NCBI RefSeq assembly: GCF_003332885.2
Contig: NZ_QOWJ01000002.1
Span: 124,001 to 188,000, forward strand
Direction of reading: 5' to 3'
DNA length: 64,000 nt
DNA from: Paracnuella aquatica
Lineage (GTDB): Bacteria; Bacteroidota; Bacteroidia; Chitinophagales; Chitinophagaceae
Part shown: one piece after another, positions 34,514 to 43,604 of the stretch
Layout of the letters: every line of letters begins with the position of its first letter
How positions within the stretch are numbered: position 1 is the first letter of the stretch
Notes under the pieces: model-generated
The model's database searches: none
Told to the model about the DNA's origin: nothing
The model's input: only the letters and a program-made list of their open reading frames with translations
Program-made: the position numbers and the translations under genes

Positions 34514-35041
34514 TTAACGGCGGCATTTGGGGTTGGCTACCGTTTGCTGCACCCAGTCTATCACCATGCCTTTTGCAGGATCGGGGCATTCAAACATTAC
34601 GTTCGAAAATGGGGGATGCTCTTGTATGGTGTTCATTGCTGGGAATGCATCTTTCAGGCGCTTTACCAGTTGCGGTGCCGTGGGATTGGCCAGGTTAAAC
34701 ACCACCATATCGTTGTTGTGATTGGTGTAGAGGTAATTGTTGCGGATGGCTATTTCGGTGCAAAACGGTATTTGTAAAAACCCGATCTTTTTGGCGCCGG
34801 CACTTTTGGCATTGTCGATGATATGGATGCCTTTGTACTGATCAACCTGGAAAGCATAATCGCGGAACGCATAAATTTTTCCGGCGGTAACAGTGGGCTT
34901 TGCGGGCTGCATTTCCACAGGCGCATCCCACTCCACGCTGGCATACACGGGAACAAAAGCAGGACCGGGCGGAAAATCATCACTCATGTTCATATCGGTG
35001 CAGGCCGAAAAAAGCAGCAGTATTGGTAAAAGCCGGCGCAT
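34514..35041 (-). CDS. Short LVIVD-related lipoprotein
   Basis: The 175-residue protein has a lipoprotein signal (MRRLLPILLLFSAC) and partial LVIVD-like repeats (YKGIHIIDNAKSAGAKKIGFLQ, DMVVFNLANPTAPQLVKRLKD). It is shorter than typical propellers. It is the first gene of a three-gene minus-strand operon with the LVIVD lipoprotein and a barrel protein. The last two cysteines may form a disulfide. Function unknown. Confidence 0.75.
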   Translation of the reverse strand: MRRLLPILLLFSACTDMNMSDDFPPGPAFVPVYASVEWDAPVEMQPAKPTVTAGKIYAFRDYAFQVDQYKGIHIIDNAKSAGAKKIGFLQIPFCTEIAIRNNYLYTNHNNDMVVFNLANPTAPQLVKRLKDAFPAMNTIQEHPPFSNVMFECPDPAKGMVIDWVQQTVANPKCRR

Positions 35042-35065
35042 ACATTTTGGTTTATCACTATAGGC

Positions 35066-35098
35066 AATAAAAAATGCAAAAACGTTGCATTTTTTATT
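35066..35098. promoter_or_regulatory. AT-rich hairpin upstream of the lipoprotein operon
   Basis: AATAAAAAATGCAA and TTGCATTTTTTATT form a 14-bp stem with a 5-base loop, 25 bases before the operon start. It may be an operator or the 5' end of a read-through structure. Confidence 0.4.
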
Positions 35099-35115
35099 TT
35101 ACGGCCAAAAATAAA

Positions 35116-35161
35116 AATGGCCAACGGGCGGCTGCAAGTGGTGCAGCGGCTGTTGGCCATT
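35116..35161 (-). terminator. Terminator of the NTF2-like gene
   Basis: AATGGCCAAC and GTTGGCCATT pair around a nested GCGGCTGCA stem, followed on the minus strand by TTTTTATTTTT. Confidence 0.85.
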
Positions 35162-35187
35162 GGTGTTGGTAAAAAAAGATTGGCTTT

Positions 35188-35610
35188 TTAAGCAGCCCTT
35201 GCCGCGTGGCGGGCCACCAGTTGCCATCCTTCTTTTTTCTTTTGCCACACCAGCAAAATATGCAGCTTCACTTTCGAAGTCGCGTTGTTGGCGTTGATCT
35301 CACCTTCCAGCAGGTGGCGCACAATGGCTGTTTCGCCCAGCACCTGCACGGTTTGGTTCGACAGGTTCATGCTCACAAAATCCGACGAGCCGCTCACCAG
35401 CGATTTGATGAATGCAGCTTTATCTTCTACCAGTCCGCTGGAGTGGCCATAACTCAAATCGTTTGAAACAAGTTTTACCAATGCGCTGCTGTCTGGTGTG
35501 ATCATCAACTGGCGCAATTGTTCCACCGCGGCGGTTACGGCTTTTTCATTGTTGGTTTGTGCATGCAATTGTGTAGTGGTCAATAGCAGGGCAATCAGTA
35601 AATATTTCAT
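35188..35610 (-). CDS. SnoaL/NTF2-like secreted protein (DUF4440-like)
   Basis: The 140-residue protein has a signal peptide (MKYLLIALLLTTTQLHAQ). The cone-shaped NTF2 fold is suggested by VTAAVEQLRQLMITPDSSALVKLVSNDLSYGHSSGLVEDKAAFI and the C-terminal VKLHILLVWQKKKEGWQLVARH. Such proteins act as small isomerases or binding proteins; the role here is unknown. It is a single-gene unit with its own terminator. Confidence 0.8.
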   Translation of the reverse strand: MKYLLIALLLTTTQLHAQTNNEKAVTAAVEQLRQLMITPDSSALVKLVSNDLSYGHSSGLVEDKAAFIKSLVSGSSDFVSMNLSNQTVQVLGETAIVRHLLEGEINANNATSKVKLHILLVWQKKKEGWQLVARHAARAA

Positions 35611-35683
35611 CCTTATTTTTTTTGTGCAAACAATGTTATGATTGAAAGATATGAATTGTAGCTGCAGCTTGTTGCATGTGCCG

Positions 35684-36931
35684 TCATTTCAATTGCAGAT
35701 CCAGTGCATGATCGGCAGGCATATCCCCACCGCTCCACACTTTTACGGAGGTCCACGGTGCAGCAGGTGCTGCCCAGAAAGGATCTGTTTGCGGTAAACC
35801 TAAAGCCACCAGCACTGTGCTGCAGATGTACAGGCTACCGGTGTTGATATAACGTTCGGCCAGGCCCGGCTGGTGCCCATACAAACCTATGTTGAGCCAG
35901 CCGCCGGTAGTAAAAGTTTGCGGCGCCTGCATGGTTTTATTTAAAACAGCAGTGAGTGCACTGCGTACCTGCGCAGGCTGCAACGAAGCGGGCAAAGCTT
36001 TGCGCAGCGCCATATCGGAGAGATGGTGAAACACGCCGCTGCGGTATGCAATGGAGCGGCCCAGCACCGGGTAAGATCCATCGGTGTGAATGTAGCGCTC
36101 CTGCACTTCGGCATAGCGCTGGTTAATCTGCAACATTTGCGGTGCGAACCATTTGTATGCGCCCCTTTTTTGCACGGCAATATCCACAATGGCCGCCAGG
36201 TAAGGTTGTATTACAATGCTGTTGTAATAATCAAGCGCAAACGCCTGCCCATCGGAAAACATGCCATCGCCCACATACCAATGGTTGGCAAATTCACGGA
36301 TGCTGTATTCAATGCGCACCGGGTCGTAGTCAAGCCCATACTTGCAAAAAAATGCTTCAATCATTCCTGAAAAAAGAATCCAGTTGCTGTATACCGGCAC
36401 GGTGCCGCGGGTGGTTTTAAATGCATCAATCAGGTGGGCCTTTACAACTGTGTCGCTATGCTCCCAAAGCCACGGACAACGCACCAACGCAAAGGCCACA
36501 AACGATGCATCAACCAGCGGCTGCCCACCATTCCACACCATATAATCTTTTGCTGCGGGGTTTACTGCATTGGCCAATGCCTTCAGCGACCACTGCCGGT
36601 ATTGGTTGCGCAGCGCCACCTCGGCTGCGTTGCCGCCTTCGCTATTGAGCCAGGGTGCAATGCCACAAAGCGTACGGCCAAATGCTTCGAGGTAAGCCAC
36701 TTTGCCGCGGTGTTCGGCGTTATCCACATGTTGCGGCAGCACTATGGGCATGGTTTCTTTCAACTGGTCGGCAGCAAGGTTGGAGAGTACAGGCCGTGCA
36801 ATTTTATCTAGGTGTTGCAGCCAAACCTCGCGGTCGGTTGGTGCTGTTTTGCCTTTTTGCGCCTGCATTTGTACACTGGCAAATACCAGCAACATGAACA
36901 CAATTATTCGATATGATTGGGTGGTGAACAT
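35684..36931 (-). CDS. DUF2264 family protein (glycoside-processing, alpha/alpha barrel)
   Basis: The 415-residue protein has a signal peptide (IIVFMLLVFASVQMQAQ). Motifs YLEAFGRTLCGIAPWLN, ALDYYNSIVIQPYLAAI and YRSGVFHHLSDMALRK are diagnostic of DUF2264. Such proteins accompany uronate or rhamnose-containing polysaccharide degradation. It is part of a block with L-rhamnose mutarotase (53 bases upstream) and a GH88 enzyme, so it probably works on pectin-like side chains. Catalytic role unproven. Confidence 0.88.
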   Translation of the reverse strand: MFTTQSYRIIVFMLLVFASVQMQAQKGKTAPTDREVWLQHLDKIARPVLSNLAADQLKETMPIVLPQHVDNAEHRGKVAYLEAFGRTLCGIAPWLNSEGGNAAEVALRNQYRQWSLKALANAVNPAAKDYMVWNGGQPLVDASFVAFALVRCPWLWEHSDTVVKAHLIDAFKTTRGTVPVYSNWILFSGMIEAFFCKYGLDYDPVRIEYSIREFANHWYVGDGMFSDGQAFALDYYNSIVIQPYLAAIVDIAVQKRGAYKWFAPQMLQINQRYAEVQERYIHTDGSYPVLGRSIAYRSGVFHHLSDMALRKALPASLQPAQVRSALTAVLNKTMQAPQTFTTGGWLNIGLYGHQPGLAERYINTGSLYICSTVLVALGLPQTDPFWAAPAAPWTSVKVWSGGDMPADHALDLQLK

Positions 36932-36984
36932 AGCGGTTGTTTATAGCTACGGATGTAATGGTTGTGAAATGAAATGGTGTTGAT

Positions 36985-37299
36985 TCAGGGCATATAAAAA
37001 ACTTCCTGCAGCGGAATGGATACCGGCGAGCCATCCGCGTTTGTTTCCATCAGGTCGCGCATATAGGCCCACCATTTTTGCATCACGGGTTGTTGCGGCA
37101 GTGCATCCATTGCTGCCTTGTCGGCTATTTGCAGCACACCAAAAAGCGTATGGGTTTCGCTGTCTAAAAAAATGCTGTAGTCGCTGATGCCCGTTGCTTT
37201 TAATAGCTGCACTAGTTCTGGCCAGATGGCATCATGCCGCTCTTTGTATGCAGCTTCATTACCCGGAAAAAGTTTCATTTTAAATGCTACGCGTTGCAT
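36985..37299 (-). CDS. rhaM: L-rhamnose mutarotase
   Basis: The 104-residue protein interconverts rhamnose anomers. The family pattern is clear: [29 protein letters not shown] with its catalytic histidine, [18 protein letters not shown] and [14 protein letters not shown]. The start ATG 37299 is the first in-frame. There is no rhamnose isomerase or kinase in the window. Together with DUF2264 and GH88 it suggests use of a rhamnose-containing glycan. Confidence 0.93.
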   Translation of the reverse strand: MQRVAFKMKLFPGNEAAYKERHDAIWPELVQLLKATGISDYSIFLDSETHTLFGVLQIADKAAMDALPQQPVMQKWWAYMRDLMETNADGSPVSIPLQEVFYMP

Positions 37300-37379
37300 A
37301 TGCCCATTTGTTTACCCGTAAATTAAAATAGCCCTTGCATGTATTGCTTTCGTTGTATTGTATTTGCATGTCGGCTACG

Positions 37380-38606
37380 CTAAAACGTTAGTCTTTTACC
37401 TGCAGCCAGTTGCTGGTAGCGCTTCATCGCTTCTACAAAATAATAATCACCATAAGTAAGCGGCACATCTACTTCGGTGCCGGCGGGCTTGTGGCCCACA
37501 CCATGTTCAATAATGAATCCGCCGTTGGTGCCCACTGCGGCGCGGTAAGGCGGCTTCGATAAATTGCGCAGCATTGTTTCGGCTGCCTGCAGGTATTTTG
37601 TTTTGTTGGTGCCGCTTACATAGCCCTGCAACTCCAGCAATGCGGAAGCCGTAATGGCCGCTGCCGAAGCATCGCGCAGCGCAGTGGGGATGTCTGGTGC
37701 ATTGAAATCCCAGTACGGAATTTTATCCTGCGGCATGTTGGGATGGTTGAGCATGAACTGCGCAATGCGCTCCGCCACATCGAGGTATTTTTTGTCGCCG
37801 GTCTCGCGGTACATCACCGTGTATCCATACAGGCCCCATGCCTGCCCGCGGGCCCATGCCGATTCATCAGCGGCACCTTGTGCAGTGCGCTTTTGTTGTA
37901 CAGCGCCGGTTTGCGGGTTGTAGTTAATTACGTGGTAAGAGCTGCCATCAGGGCGAAAATGATTTTGAATAGTGGTGTTGGCATGTGTGATGGCTGTTTT
38001 ATAAAAACTGGAATCGCCGCTGACCTTAGTGGCCCAAAAAAGTAATTCCAAGTTCATCATATTGTCGATGATGACTAGGAAATCCTCGGGCTTTGAATCC
38101 CATGATTTGATGGTGCCTGTTGTAGGATTGAAGCGGGTAGATAGAGACCGTGCACTGGTCAGTAAAATATCGCGGTACTCTGGTTTTGATGCAATGCGGT
38201 TGGCGTTGCCAAATGAGCAAAACATCATGAAACCGAGGTCGTGTGTGGACTTATTATTTTTTTCTTTTTCCAACACCTGCATGATGCGCATCGCCTCGTT
38301 ATACAATTCCTTGTCGCCGGTTTGCTCGTACAGGTACAACAATGTGCCAGGATAAAAACCACTGCACCACCAACCCGAATTACTGAATTCGTATTTGCCT
38401 GTTTGGGGGAAATATGTTTTCGGGAATTTGTCTGGCGGCAATGCTTTTGCCAGCAGTTTGTACTGCGCTGCAGCATCGGTGTATTGCTGCTTAAAAGATG
38501 CAGCAAGTTTTGCATCGGTTTTTACCGGTTGCGCTTTTTGTGCCGTAGCACACAAGGTGGTGGCTGCCAGCAGCAGCGAACCTACAATCGTTGGCAAAGC
38601 TTTCAT
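37380..38606 (-). CDS. GH88-type unsaturated glucuronyl/rhamnogalacturonyl hydrolase
   Basis: The 408-residue secreted enzyme has signal peptide MKALPTIVGSLLLAATTLCATAQ. Motifs GWWCSGFYPGTLLYLYEQTGDK, SWDSKPEDFLVIIDNMMNLELLFWA and DESAWARGQAWGLYGYTVMYRET give the (alpha/alpha)6 barrel of GH88/GH105. It removes the unsaturated uronic acid left by polysaccharide lyases. The start was set at ATG 38606. The associated lyase and SusCD genes are not in the window, so the locus looks like a partial utilisation cluster. Confidence 0.92.
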   Translation of the reverse strand: MKALPTIVGSLLLAATTLCATAQKAQPVKTDAKLAASFKQQYTDAAAQYKLLAKALPPDKFPKTYFPQTGKYEFSNSGWWCSGFYPGTLLYLYEQTGDKELYNEAMRIMQVLEKEKNNKSTHDLGFMMFCSFGNANRIASKPEYRDILLTSARSLSTRFNPTTGTIKSWDSKPEDFLVIIDNMMNLELLFWATKVSGDSSFYKTAITHANTTIQNHFRPDGSSYHVINYNPQTGAVQQKRTAQGAADESAWARGQAWGLYGYTVMYRETGDKKYLDVAERIAQFMLNHPNMPQDKIPYWDFNAPDIPTALRDASAAAITASALLELQGYVSGTNKTKYLQAAETMLRNLSKPPYRAAVGTNGGFIIEHGVGHKPAGTEVDVPLTYGDYYFVEAMKRYQQLAAGKRLTF

Positions 38607-38692
38607 GTTAGTGCAACGGATTTTGCGTCCGTTCTCTAAATGTAAACCATGCAGCCTTTTGCGGTCCGTTTTTTTACCGAAATAAAAATGCA

Positions 38693-38735
38693 ACACTTGC
38701 TGCACCAACATTTTTGATAATGGTGCAGCAAGTGT
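38693..38735 (-). terminator. Rho-independent terminator of the DsbA-like gene
   Basis: ACACTTGCTGCACCA and TGGTGCAGCAAGTGT form a perfect 15-bp stem, followed on the minus strand by a T-rich stretch (GCATTTTTATTTC). Confidence 0.88.
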
Positions 38736-38743
38736 GCAGCGGC

Positions 38744-39394
38744 TTAAGGGGCCAGTTCTTCCAACACTTTTTCCACCCTTGCCTGCAGGGTTTCATAATC
38801 GGTGTATCCGCGGCTGAGGAGGTAAAATTTCGCATCGCTTACCTGCATCAGCACAGTGGGGTAACCATTTACCTGCAACTGTTTTACCAAGGCCATATCA
38901 TAGTATGCTTTTTCGCGGTACTCCTCGCTTTTGAGCTTGGTGTAAAAATCCTCTTCAGCCAAATCGTACTGAAGCAGCAGGTGGCGGTATGCTTCGTTGT
39001 CGGTGAGGTCGCGGCCTTCGTAATTGAGGGCATACTGAAGGTCGGAGGCAAATGCGACGGCTTTTTCGGGATGCTGTTCTTTCAAAATAGAAAGCGCAAT
39101 AGCGGGCTTGGTCGAATCGGGGTACCAGTCGGTTTCTTCGGGATGAAAAACATGCCAGAGAAAATCCTGCCCAAACTCGATGCCGGTGGTTTGCTCCACT
39201 TGTTTGTACGCTGTTTGAATGTATTTGGCCATGGTGCCAAAATGCGTGGGCTCTTCGGGCAGGATCATACCACCGGAGAGCACATCAAAAGAAAGACGGT
39301 CTTTGTATGCGGCTTCCAGTTTTTTGATCACCGGGCTGAATCCGTAACACCATCCGCAATAAGCATCGTAACAATAGTATATCGTAGGCTGCAT
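38744..39394 (-). CDS. DsbA-family thioredoxin-fold protein
   Basis: The 216-residue protein starts at MQPTIYYCYDAYCGWCYG; its C13-G-W-C16 motif is the redox site. GYPTVLMQ supplies the cis-proline loop. There is no signal peptide, so it is a cytoplasmic DsbA/FrnE-like oxidoreductase. A shorter start was chosen because the longer frame runs through a repeat. Partners unknown. Confidence 0.88.
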   Translation of the reverse strand: MQPTIYYCYDAYCGWCYGFSPVIKKLEAAYKDRLSFDVLSGGMILPEEPTHFGTMAKYIQTAYKQVEQTTGIEFGQDFLWHVFHPEETDWYPDSTKPAIALSILKEQHPEKAVAFASDLQYALNYEGRDLTDNEAYRHLLLQYDLAEEDFYTKLKSEEYREKAYYDMALVKQLQVNGYPTVLMQVSDAKFYLLSRGYTDYETLQARVEKVLEELAP

Positions 39395-39471
39395 GTGTTT
39401 GTATTGAAGGTGCAAAGTTAGCCTTGAATGTATGTAAGCAACACACCAGATCCTGTTGATTGATTTTTGCT

Positions 39472-39500
39472 TGTCATCCTTCGCTGCGCTCAGGATGACA
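39472..39500. repeat. Short palindrome, TGTCATCC...GGATGACA type
   Basis: TGTCATCCT and AGGATGACA arms enclose TCGCTGCGCTC. The same words form the 28-bp arms at 51735-51864. Confidence 0.75.
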
Positions 39501-39527
39501 GGCAACGATACTTAAAGTGCATAAAAA

Positions 39528-39554
39528 AGCCCGCAACGTTTAATGTTGCGGGCT
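39528..39554 (-). terminator. Rho-independent terminator of ppiD-like gene
   Basis: AGCCCGCAAC and GTTGCGGGCT with a 7-base loop, followed by TTTTTTAT on the minus strand. Confidence 0.9.
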
Positions 39555-39578
39555 GGGATATTTTAAAACAAAAAGCTA

Positions 39579-41693
39579 TTAATAAAACTTAGACCTGTTG
39601 TCTTTGATGTCGGCCGATTTGCGCAGTGCCTGCAGCGGCGAGCGATACATCATTTGCTGGCGAGCCTGCATTTCCAGCATCTGGCGTTGGATGTTGATGT
39701 CGGCGGCACCTTGCGGAACAGCGCTTACGTTGTTTACCTGCACCACATATACACCAGCCTGGCCTTCCAGTGCTTCTGGCACTACTTTACCTTTGTTAGC
39801 GGGATTAAATGCGGCACCTACCACTTTCAGCTCGTAGCCGAGTGCTGCATTGCGGGCACCGCCAAAGCTCAGGCTGTCGGCCACCTGCACGGGCTGGTTG
39901 GCAGCAGTTGCAGCAGCTTGCAGCGAAGAAATTTTCCCCAGCTTGGTTTTGATCTGCTCGGCTTTTTTCTTGTTGCGCAAAATGGGCTCTACCACGTTGC
40001 GGGCTTTGGCAACACTCACCACACCTTCTTTTTCTACTTCGGTAACCACTGCTACCACGTAGTTGTCGCCCACACGCTGTGGCTCCAGCACATCGCCTTT
40101 GTCGGCTTCAAAGATGGCTTTCACCAGGGAGCGGGATGCACCGATACCGGCCACCTGGAAATCGTTGGGGCGGATGTCGGCAGCCAGCAGGCGGTTGTAG
40201 CCTTTGCTGCGCAGGTTTTTGTCGTAGTTTTCGTTGAATGCCTTCAGGCTGCGGCTGTCGCCGGCAAACTGGTTGGCGGCATTGGCAGCGGCATTATCGG
40301 TTTCGCTGCTGGGCACGATCTCTTTACCCAGGTAAGCAATCTTGTAGTTCATTTCGCCGCCTTTTTGGCCCAGCACTTCAATCAGGTGGTAGCCAAACTC
40401 GGTTTTAACCACATCGCGGGTGCCTACGGGTTTGCCAAAAGCAAAATCGTTGAAGGCAGCTACCATCTGGCCCTGCGGGAAATATTCATACACACCACCC
40501 TTGTCTTTGGAACCTGGATCTTCGGAAAAACGCTTGGCCAGCGAATCGAAATTGGCACCGCCGCGGATGGCGAGGGCAATAGAATCGATGCGGCGTTTGG
40601 CAACGCTATCGGGCTGCGCCTGGTTGGTGATCAGGATGTGGCGTACACGGGCAGAATCGGGGAGTACTTTCTGGTCCAGCTTTTTGGCCAGTACATAAGA
40701 GTTACCATCCTGGTAAGGTCCGTACACACCGCCGATGGGCAGCGAAAAAATAGAATCCTTGGCAGGAATCTGGATTTTGGAACCAGCCAGATAGCCGTCA
40801 AAATAAGGAAGGGTAGTGCCTTGTTGGGTCAGGTATTGCTCTGCATTGGTAGCAGTGGCAAAACCTTCTTTCAGCCCGCTGATAGTGTTGAGCACCGCGG
40901 TGCTGTCGGTAGCCGAAGGCGATGCATTGAACACGATATAATTAATAGAACGTGTTTCCACATCCTGCTTAAACTCGTCTTTACGTTCGTTGATATAGCT
41001 CTGGATATCGCTGTCCGAAACTTTTACGGCGCTGTCCGACACCGTAGCGTACGGTACAGTAATATAAGATACATTGGCCACGAGGCTGTTGTCGGCATTT
41101 TGTTTTTCAACAAACCATTTAGCATAGTAGGTGCTGTTGCCCAGCAGTGAAGAATATTTCTCCGACAGGCGCTGCAGCTCCAGGCTTTCCAGGTACTGGT
41201 TCATCTGGGCTTTCTGCTCGGGGGTGCCGCTTTTGCGCAGGTTGGCAAAATATTGCTGCGCTGCCTGCACATTGAACTGGCCGGTTTGCGGATCGGTAAA
41301 GCCCTGGCGCAGGTCCTGGGGCGGGTTGGCGCCAAACAGGATGTCGTTGATTTCTTTTTTACCAATAGCCAGTCCCAGCTCGTCAATTTCGCTTTGCAAC
41401 AGGGCCCGGTCAATTTCGCCGTTCCAAACAGACTCGATGATCTGCTGGCGGCTTTCCTCGCCCAGGGCCATACCTTGCTGCTGGGCCATTTCTTCCTGGG
41501 CCTTTACTTTTTGCTCAAACTCCTGCACATCTATTTCATGGCCATTGATGACACCCAGAGTAGTGCTGTTGTTGCCCATCACGCTGGTGCGTCCGGCAAA
41601 GGCGTCCATCATAATAAAACCAAGCAAAGACAACGCAATGGCTACTACGGCCCAACGGGCATATTTGTCCCTGATTTGCTGAATAACTGACAT
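39579..41693 (-). CDS. SurA/PpiD-like periplasmic folding factor (parvulin-type peptidylprolyl isomerase)
   Basis: The 704-residue protein starts at ATG 41693 with a single N-terminal membrane anchor (RWAVVAIALSLLGFIMMDAF, about 13-32). The SurA_N region with HEIDVQEFEQKVKAQEE follows. The parvulin domain lies at about 355-450 (RVRHILITNQ...ANFDSLAKRFSEDPGSKDKGG...EFGYHLIEVLGQ). It acts on exported proteins at the membrane, with a chaperone-type C-terminal region. It has a strong promoter in the oriC region. Confidence 0.93.
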   Translation of the reverse strand: MSVIQQIRDKYARWAVVAIALSLLGFIMMDAFAGRTSVMGNNSTTLGVINGHEIDVQEFEQKVKAQEEMAQQQGMALGEESRQQIIESVWNGEIDRALLQSEIDELGLAIGKKEINDILFGANPPQDLRQGFTDPQTGQFNVQAAQQYFANLRKSGTPEQKAQMNQYLESLELQRLSEKYSSLLGNSTYYAKWFVEKQNADNSLVANVSYITVPYATVSDSAVKVSDSDIQSYINERKDEFKQDVETRSINYIVFNASPSATDSTAVLNTISGLKEGFATATNAEQYLTQQGTTLPYFDGYLAGSKIQIPAKDSIFSLPIGGVYGPYQDGNSYVLAKKLDQKVLPDSARVRHILITNQAQPDSVAKRRIDSIALAIRGGANFDSLAKRFSEDPGSKDKGGVYEYFPQGQMVAAFNDFAFGKPVGTRDVVKTEFGYHLIEVLGQKGGEMNYKIAYLGKEIVPSSETDNAAANAANQFAGDSRSLKAFNENYDKNLRSKGYNRLLAADIRPNDFQVAGIGASRSLVKAIFEADKGDVLEPQRVGDNYVVAVVTEVEKEGVVSVAKARNVVEPILRNKKKAEQIKTKLGKISSLQAAATAANQPVQVADSLSFGGARNAALGYELKVVGAAFNPANKGKVVPEALEGQAGVYVVQVNNVSAVPQGAADINIQRQMLEMQARQQMMYRSPLQALRKSADIKDNRSKFY

Positions 41694-41723
41694 AAGGTGG
41701 TACTGTGGTATTTTAAGAGTGGG

Positions 41724-41754
41724 CAAAAATAGGGGAAATCAGGTTATCAACAAA
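41724..41754 (-). promoter_or_regulatory. Promoter of the PpiD-like gene
   Basis: On the minus strand TTTG (41754-41751) and TATTTTTG (41731-41724) are separated by exactly 19 bases, a textbook Bacteroidota promoter. Start codon is 30 bases downstream. A near-match DnaA box TTATCAACA (41744-41752) overlaps it. Confidence 0.8.
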
Positions 41755-42301
41755 TTGGGGAAAACCCCTGAAAGCCGCATAAATCAAGGGTTTCGAAATG
41801 CCCACCCTGTTAATATCGCTATATTTTGCATTGTTTTAAGCCTGCCGCCTCCGCGCCATTCCTGCACACATGGTTCAACCCCGAAAGTTAGGACAAGCCA
41901 CGGCACCTAGGCCTGATTTTGCTGTTAATTGTTCACTTTTTATGTGGATAAAGGGGTGGCAGGGTGGGAAAGCCGATGTGGATGGATGGCTTATAAGTTT
42001 CGGGAAAGGGGGAGGGGCCCCTGCCGGTGTCCAAAACCCACCCGTTATCCCGATGCTATTCACAGGTAGTAAAAACGGTATGTAAGCATTTGTTGTTACC
42101 AGTGGGTAATCCACACCGGTGTGGAAACTGCACCAAAAGAGGCGGTATGCGCTACCTTTGTTGTGAACAAACTGTGGGTAGCTGTGTATAACTGCACCAT
42201 ATTTGTACGGTTGGTTCAGTCGGTTTGGGGTTATCCACTAATGCACACCCCTAATAGTAATAGCTTTTTCTTTTAAATAAATAAACTATTATAAATTATT
42301 A
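41744..42301. other. Candidate chromosomal replication origin (oriC)
   Basis: Perfect DnaA boxes are TGTGGATAA at 41943-41951 and TGTGTATAA at 42183-42191. One-mismatch boxes are TTATCAACA (41744), TAATCCACA (42107) and TTATCCACT (42231). After the last box come a GC-rich ATGCACACCCC spacer, then TAATAGTAATAG at 42252-42263, which reads as four DnaA-trio units. An AT-rich stretch (TTTTCTTTTAAATAAATAAA, 42264-42301) follows as unwinding element. This ordering is that of the basal unwinding system known from Bacillus. The region has no gene and lies between divergent genes. Assignment is strong from local sequence but needs strand-skew support. Confidence 0.72.
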
Positions 42302-42302
42302 G

Positions 42303-43316
42303 ATGGATACGGATATGTTGATAGCGCAAAAAAACGAGGTAGAAGAGAAAGGTTTTCTTGACGTGGACATTGACCCCACCCTTGATCTTTTTGCCGAAAT
42401 CGAAAAGCTGAAAAAAGAAAAAAACGCGATCATCCTGGCGCACCTGTACCAGGAGGCCGACATCCAGGACATTGCCGATTATATTGGCGACAGCCTGGGG
42501 CTGGCTCAAAAAGCGGCGCAAACCAACGCCGATATGATTGTGTTCGCCGGCGTGCACTTTATGGCCGAAACCGCCAAGATCCTGAACCCCACCAAAAAAG
42601 TGGTGATACCGGATCTGAAGGCCGGCTGCTCGCTCAGCGAAAGTTGCCCGCCGCCTCTGTTTAAGAAGTTCAGGGAGCAGCACCCCGACCATGTGGTGAT
42701 CTCTTACATCAACTGCAGCGCCGGCATCAAGGCACTAACCGATGTTATTTGTACGTCGAGCAACGCCAAGGCCATTGTGGAAAGCTTTCCGAAAGACCAG
42801 AAGATCATTTTTGCGCCGGATAAAAACCTGGGCGCCTGGATCAACAAGGAAACTGGCCGCAATATGCTGCTGTGGAACGGTGCCTGTATGGTGCATGAGA
42901 TCTTTAGTTTGGAGAAAATCACCAGGCTGCAGGTGCGGCATCCGGAGGCAAAACTCATTTCGCACCCCGAGTGTGAGGAGCCGATCCTGCGTATAAGCGA
43001 TTTTATAGGGTCTACAACGCAGTTACTGGCTTACGTGAAGCAATCACCCCACAAAGAGTTTATCGTGGCAACAGAGGCAGGTATATTGCACCAGATGGCC
43101 AAGCAGGCTCCTGACAAGGTGCTGATTCCGGCTCCGCCCGATAATTCCTGCGCCTGCAACGACTGCCCGCACATGAAGCGTAACACATTGGAAAAAGTAT
43201 ACCTGTGTATGAAATACGAACAACCCGAGATCCTGATGGACGAGGAACTGCGCTTGGAGGCAAAGAAAAGCCTGGATAGGATGCTGGAGATCAGTGAACG
43301 GGCAGGGTTGATTTAG
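42303..43316 (+). CDS. nadA: Quinolinate synthase A
   Basis: The 337-residue enzyme condenses iminoaspartate with dihydroxyacetone phosphate to quinolinate for NAD synthesis. The three cysteines that bind its [4Fe-4S] cluster are at Cys109 (AGCSL), Cys195 (GACMVHE) and Cys288 (NDCPHM). The motif [30 protein letters not shown] is diagnostic. It starts one base after the AT-rich end of the oriC candidate. No nadB or nadC adjoins; nadD is at 61976. The TAG stop joins a repeat arm. Confidence 0.97.
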   Translation: MDTDMLIAQKNEVEEKGFLDVDIDPTLDLFAEIEKLKKEKNAIILAHLYQEADIQDIADYIGDSLGLAQKAAQTNADMIVFAGVHFMAETAKILNPTKKVVIPDLKAGCSLSESCPPPLFKKFREQHPDHVVISYINCSAGIKALTDVICTSSNAKAIVESFPKDQKIIFAPDKNLGAWINKETGRNMLLWNGACMVHEIFSLEKITRLQVRHPEAKLISHPECEEPILRISDFIGSTTQLLAYVKQSPHKEFIVATEAGILHQMAKQAPDKVLIPAPPDNSCACNDCPHMKRNTLEKVYLCMKYEQPEILMDEELRLEAKKSLDRMLEISERAGLI

Positions 43317-43345
43317 TTGGCAGTTGATAGTTGGTAGTTGACAGT
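43315..43345. repeat. Single repeat arm, AGTTGGCAGTTGATAGTT words
   Basis: Tandem AGTTGGCAGTTGATAGTTGG and GTAGTTGACAGT words begin in the nadA stop codon. Same vocabulary as 2795-2856. Confidence 0.75.
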
Positions 43346-43349
43346 ATTG

Positions 43350-43375
43350 AGGCCTGCGTTTGCGGGCCTTTTTTT
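43350..43375 (+). terminator. Rho-independent terminator of nadA
   Basis: AGGCCTGCG and GCGGGCCT arms followed by TTTTTTT. Confidence 0.85.
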
Positions 43376-43390
43376 GTTTGGAGGCTGCCC

Positions 43391-43572
43391 GTCATTGCGA
43401 GGCGCAGGAGTGGCTTGTTGAAATGTAGCGGCTATGGCGCCGAAGCAATCTCCTGCTACTTCGGAGTTTATTACAATAAGCTTTCAATTGTAGTGTTAAT
43501 AATTCGAAAGGAGATTGCTTCGGCGCGTTGACTTGATGATATTTCAATGTTTCCGCTGCGCCTCGCAATGAC
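43391..43572. repeat. 182-bp long inverted repeat, left bracket of the GIY-YIG gene
   Basis: Outer arms (GTCATTGCGAGGCGCAG, 43391-43407; complement at 43556-43572) and inner arms (GCGCCGAAGCAATCTCCT, 43437-43454; complement at 43509-43526) are perfect. The element could fold into one long cruciform or RNA hairpin. Confidence 0.92.
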
Positions 43573-43604
43573 GACTGAACACCTGTGCTACTCATTTGGA
43601 GCAT

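Noticed and set aside
39654-41150. 498-codon plus-strand open frame across the PpiD-like gene
   Set aside because: Opposite-strand shadow of a strong family match that has its own promoter and terminator.
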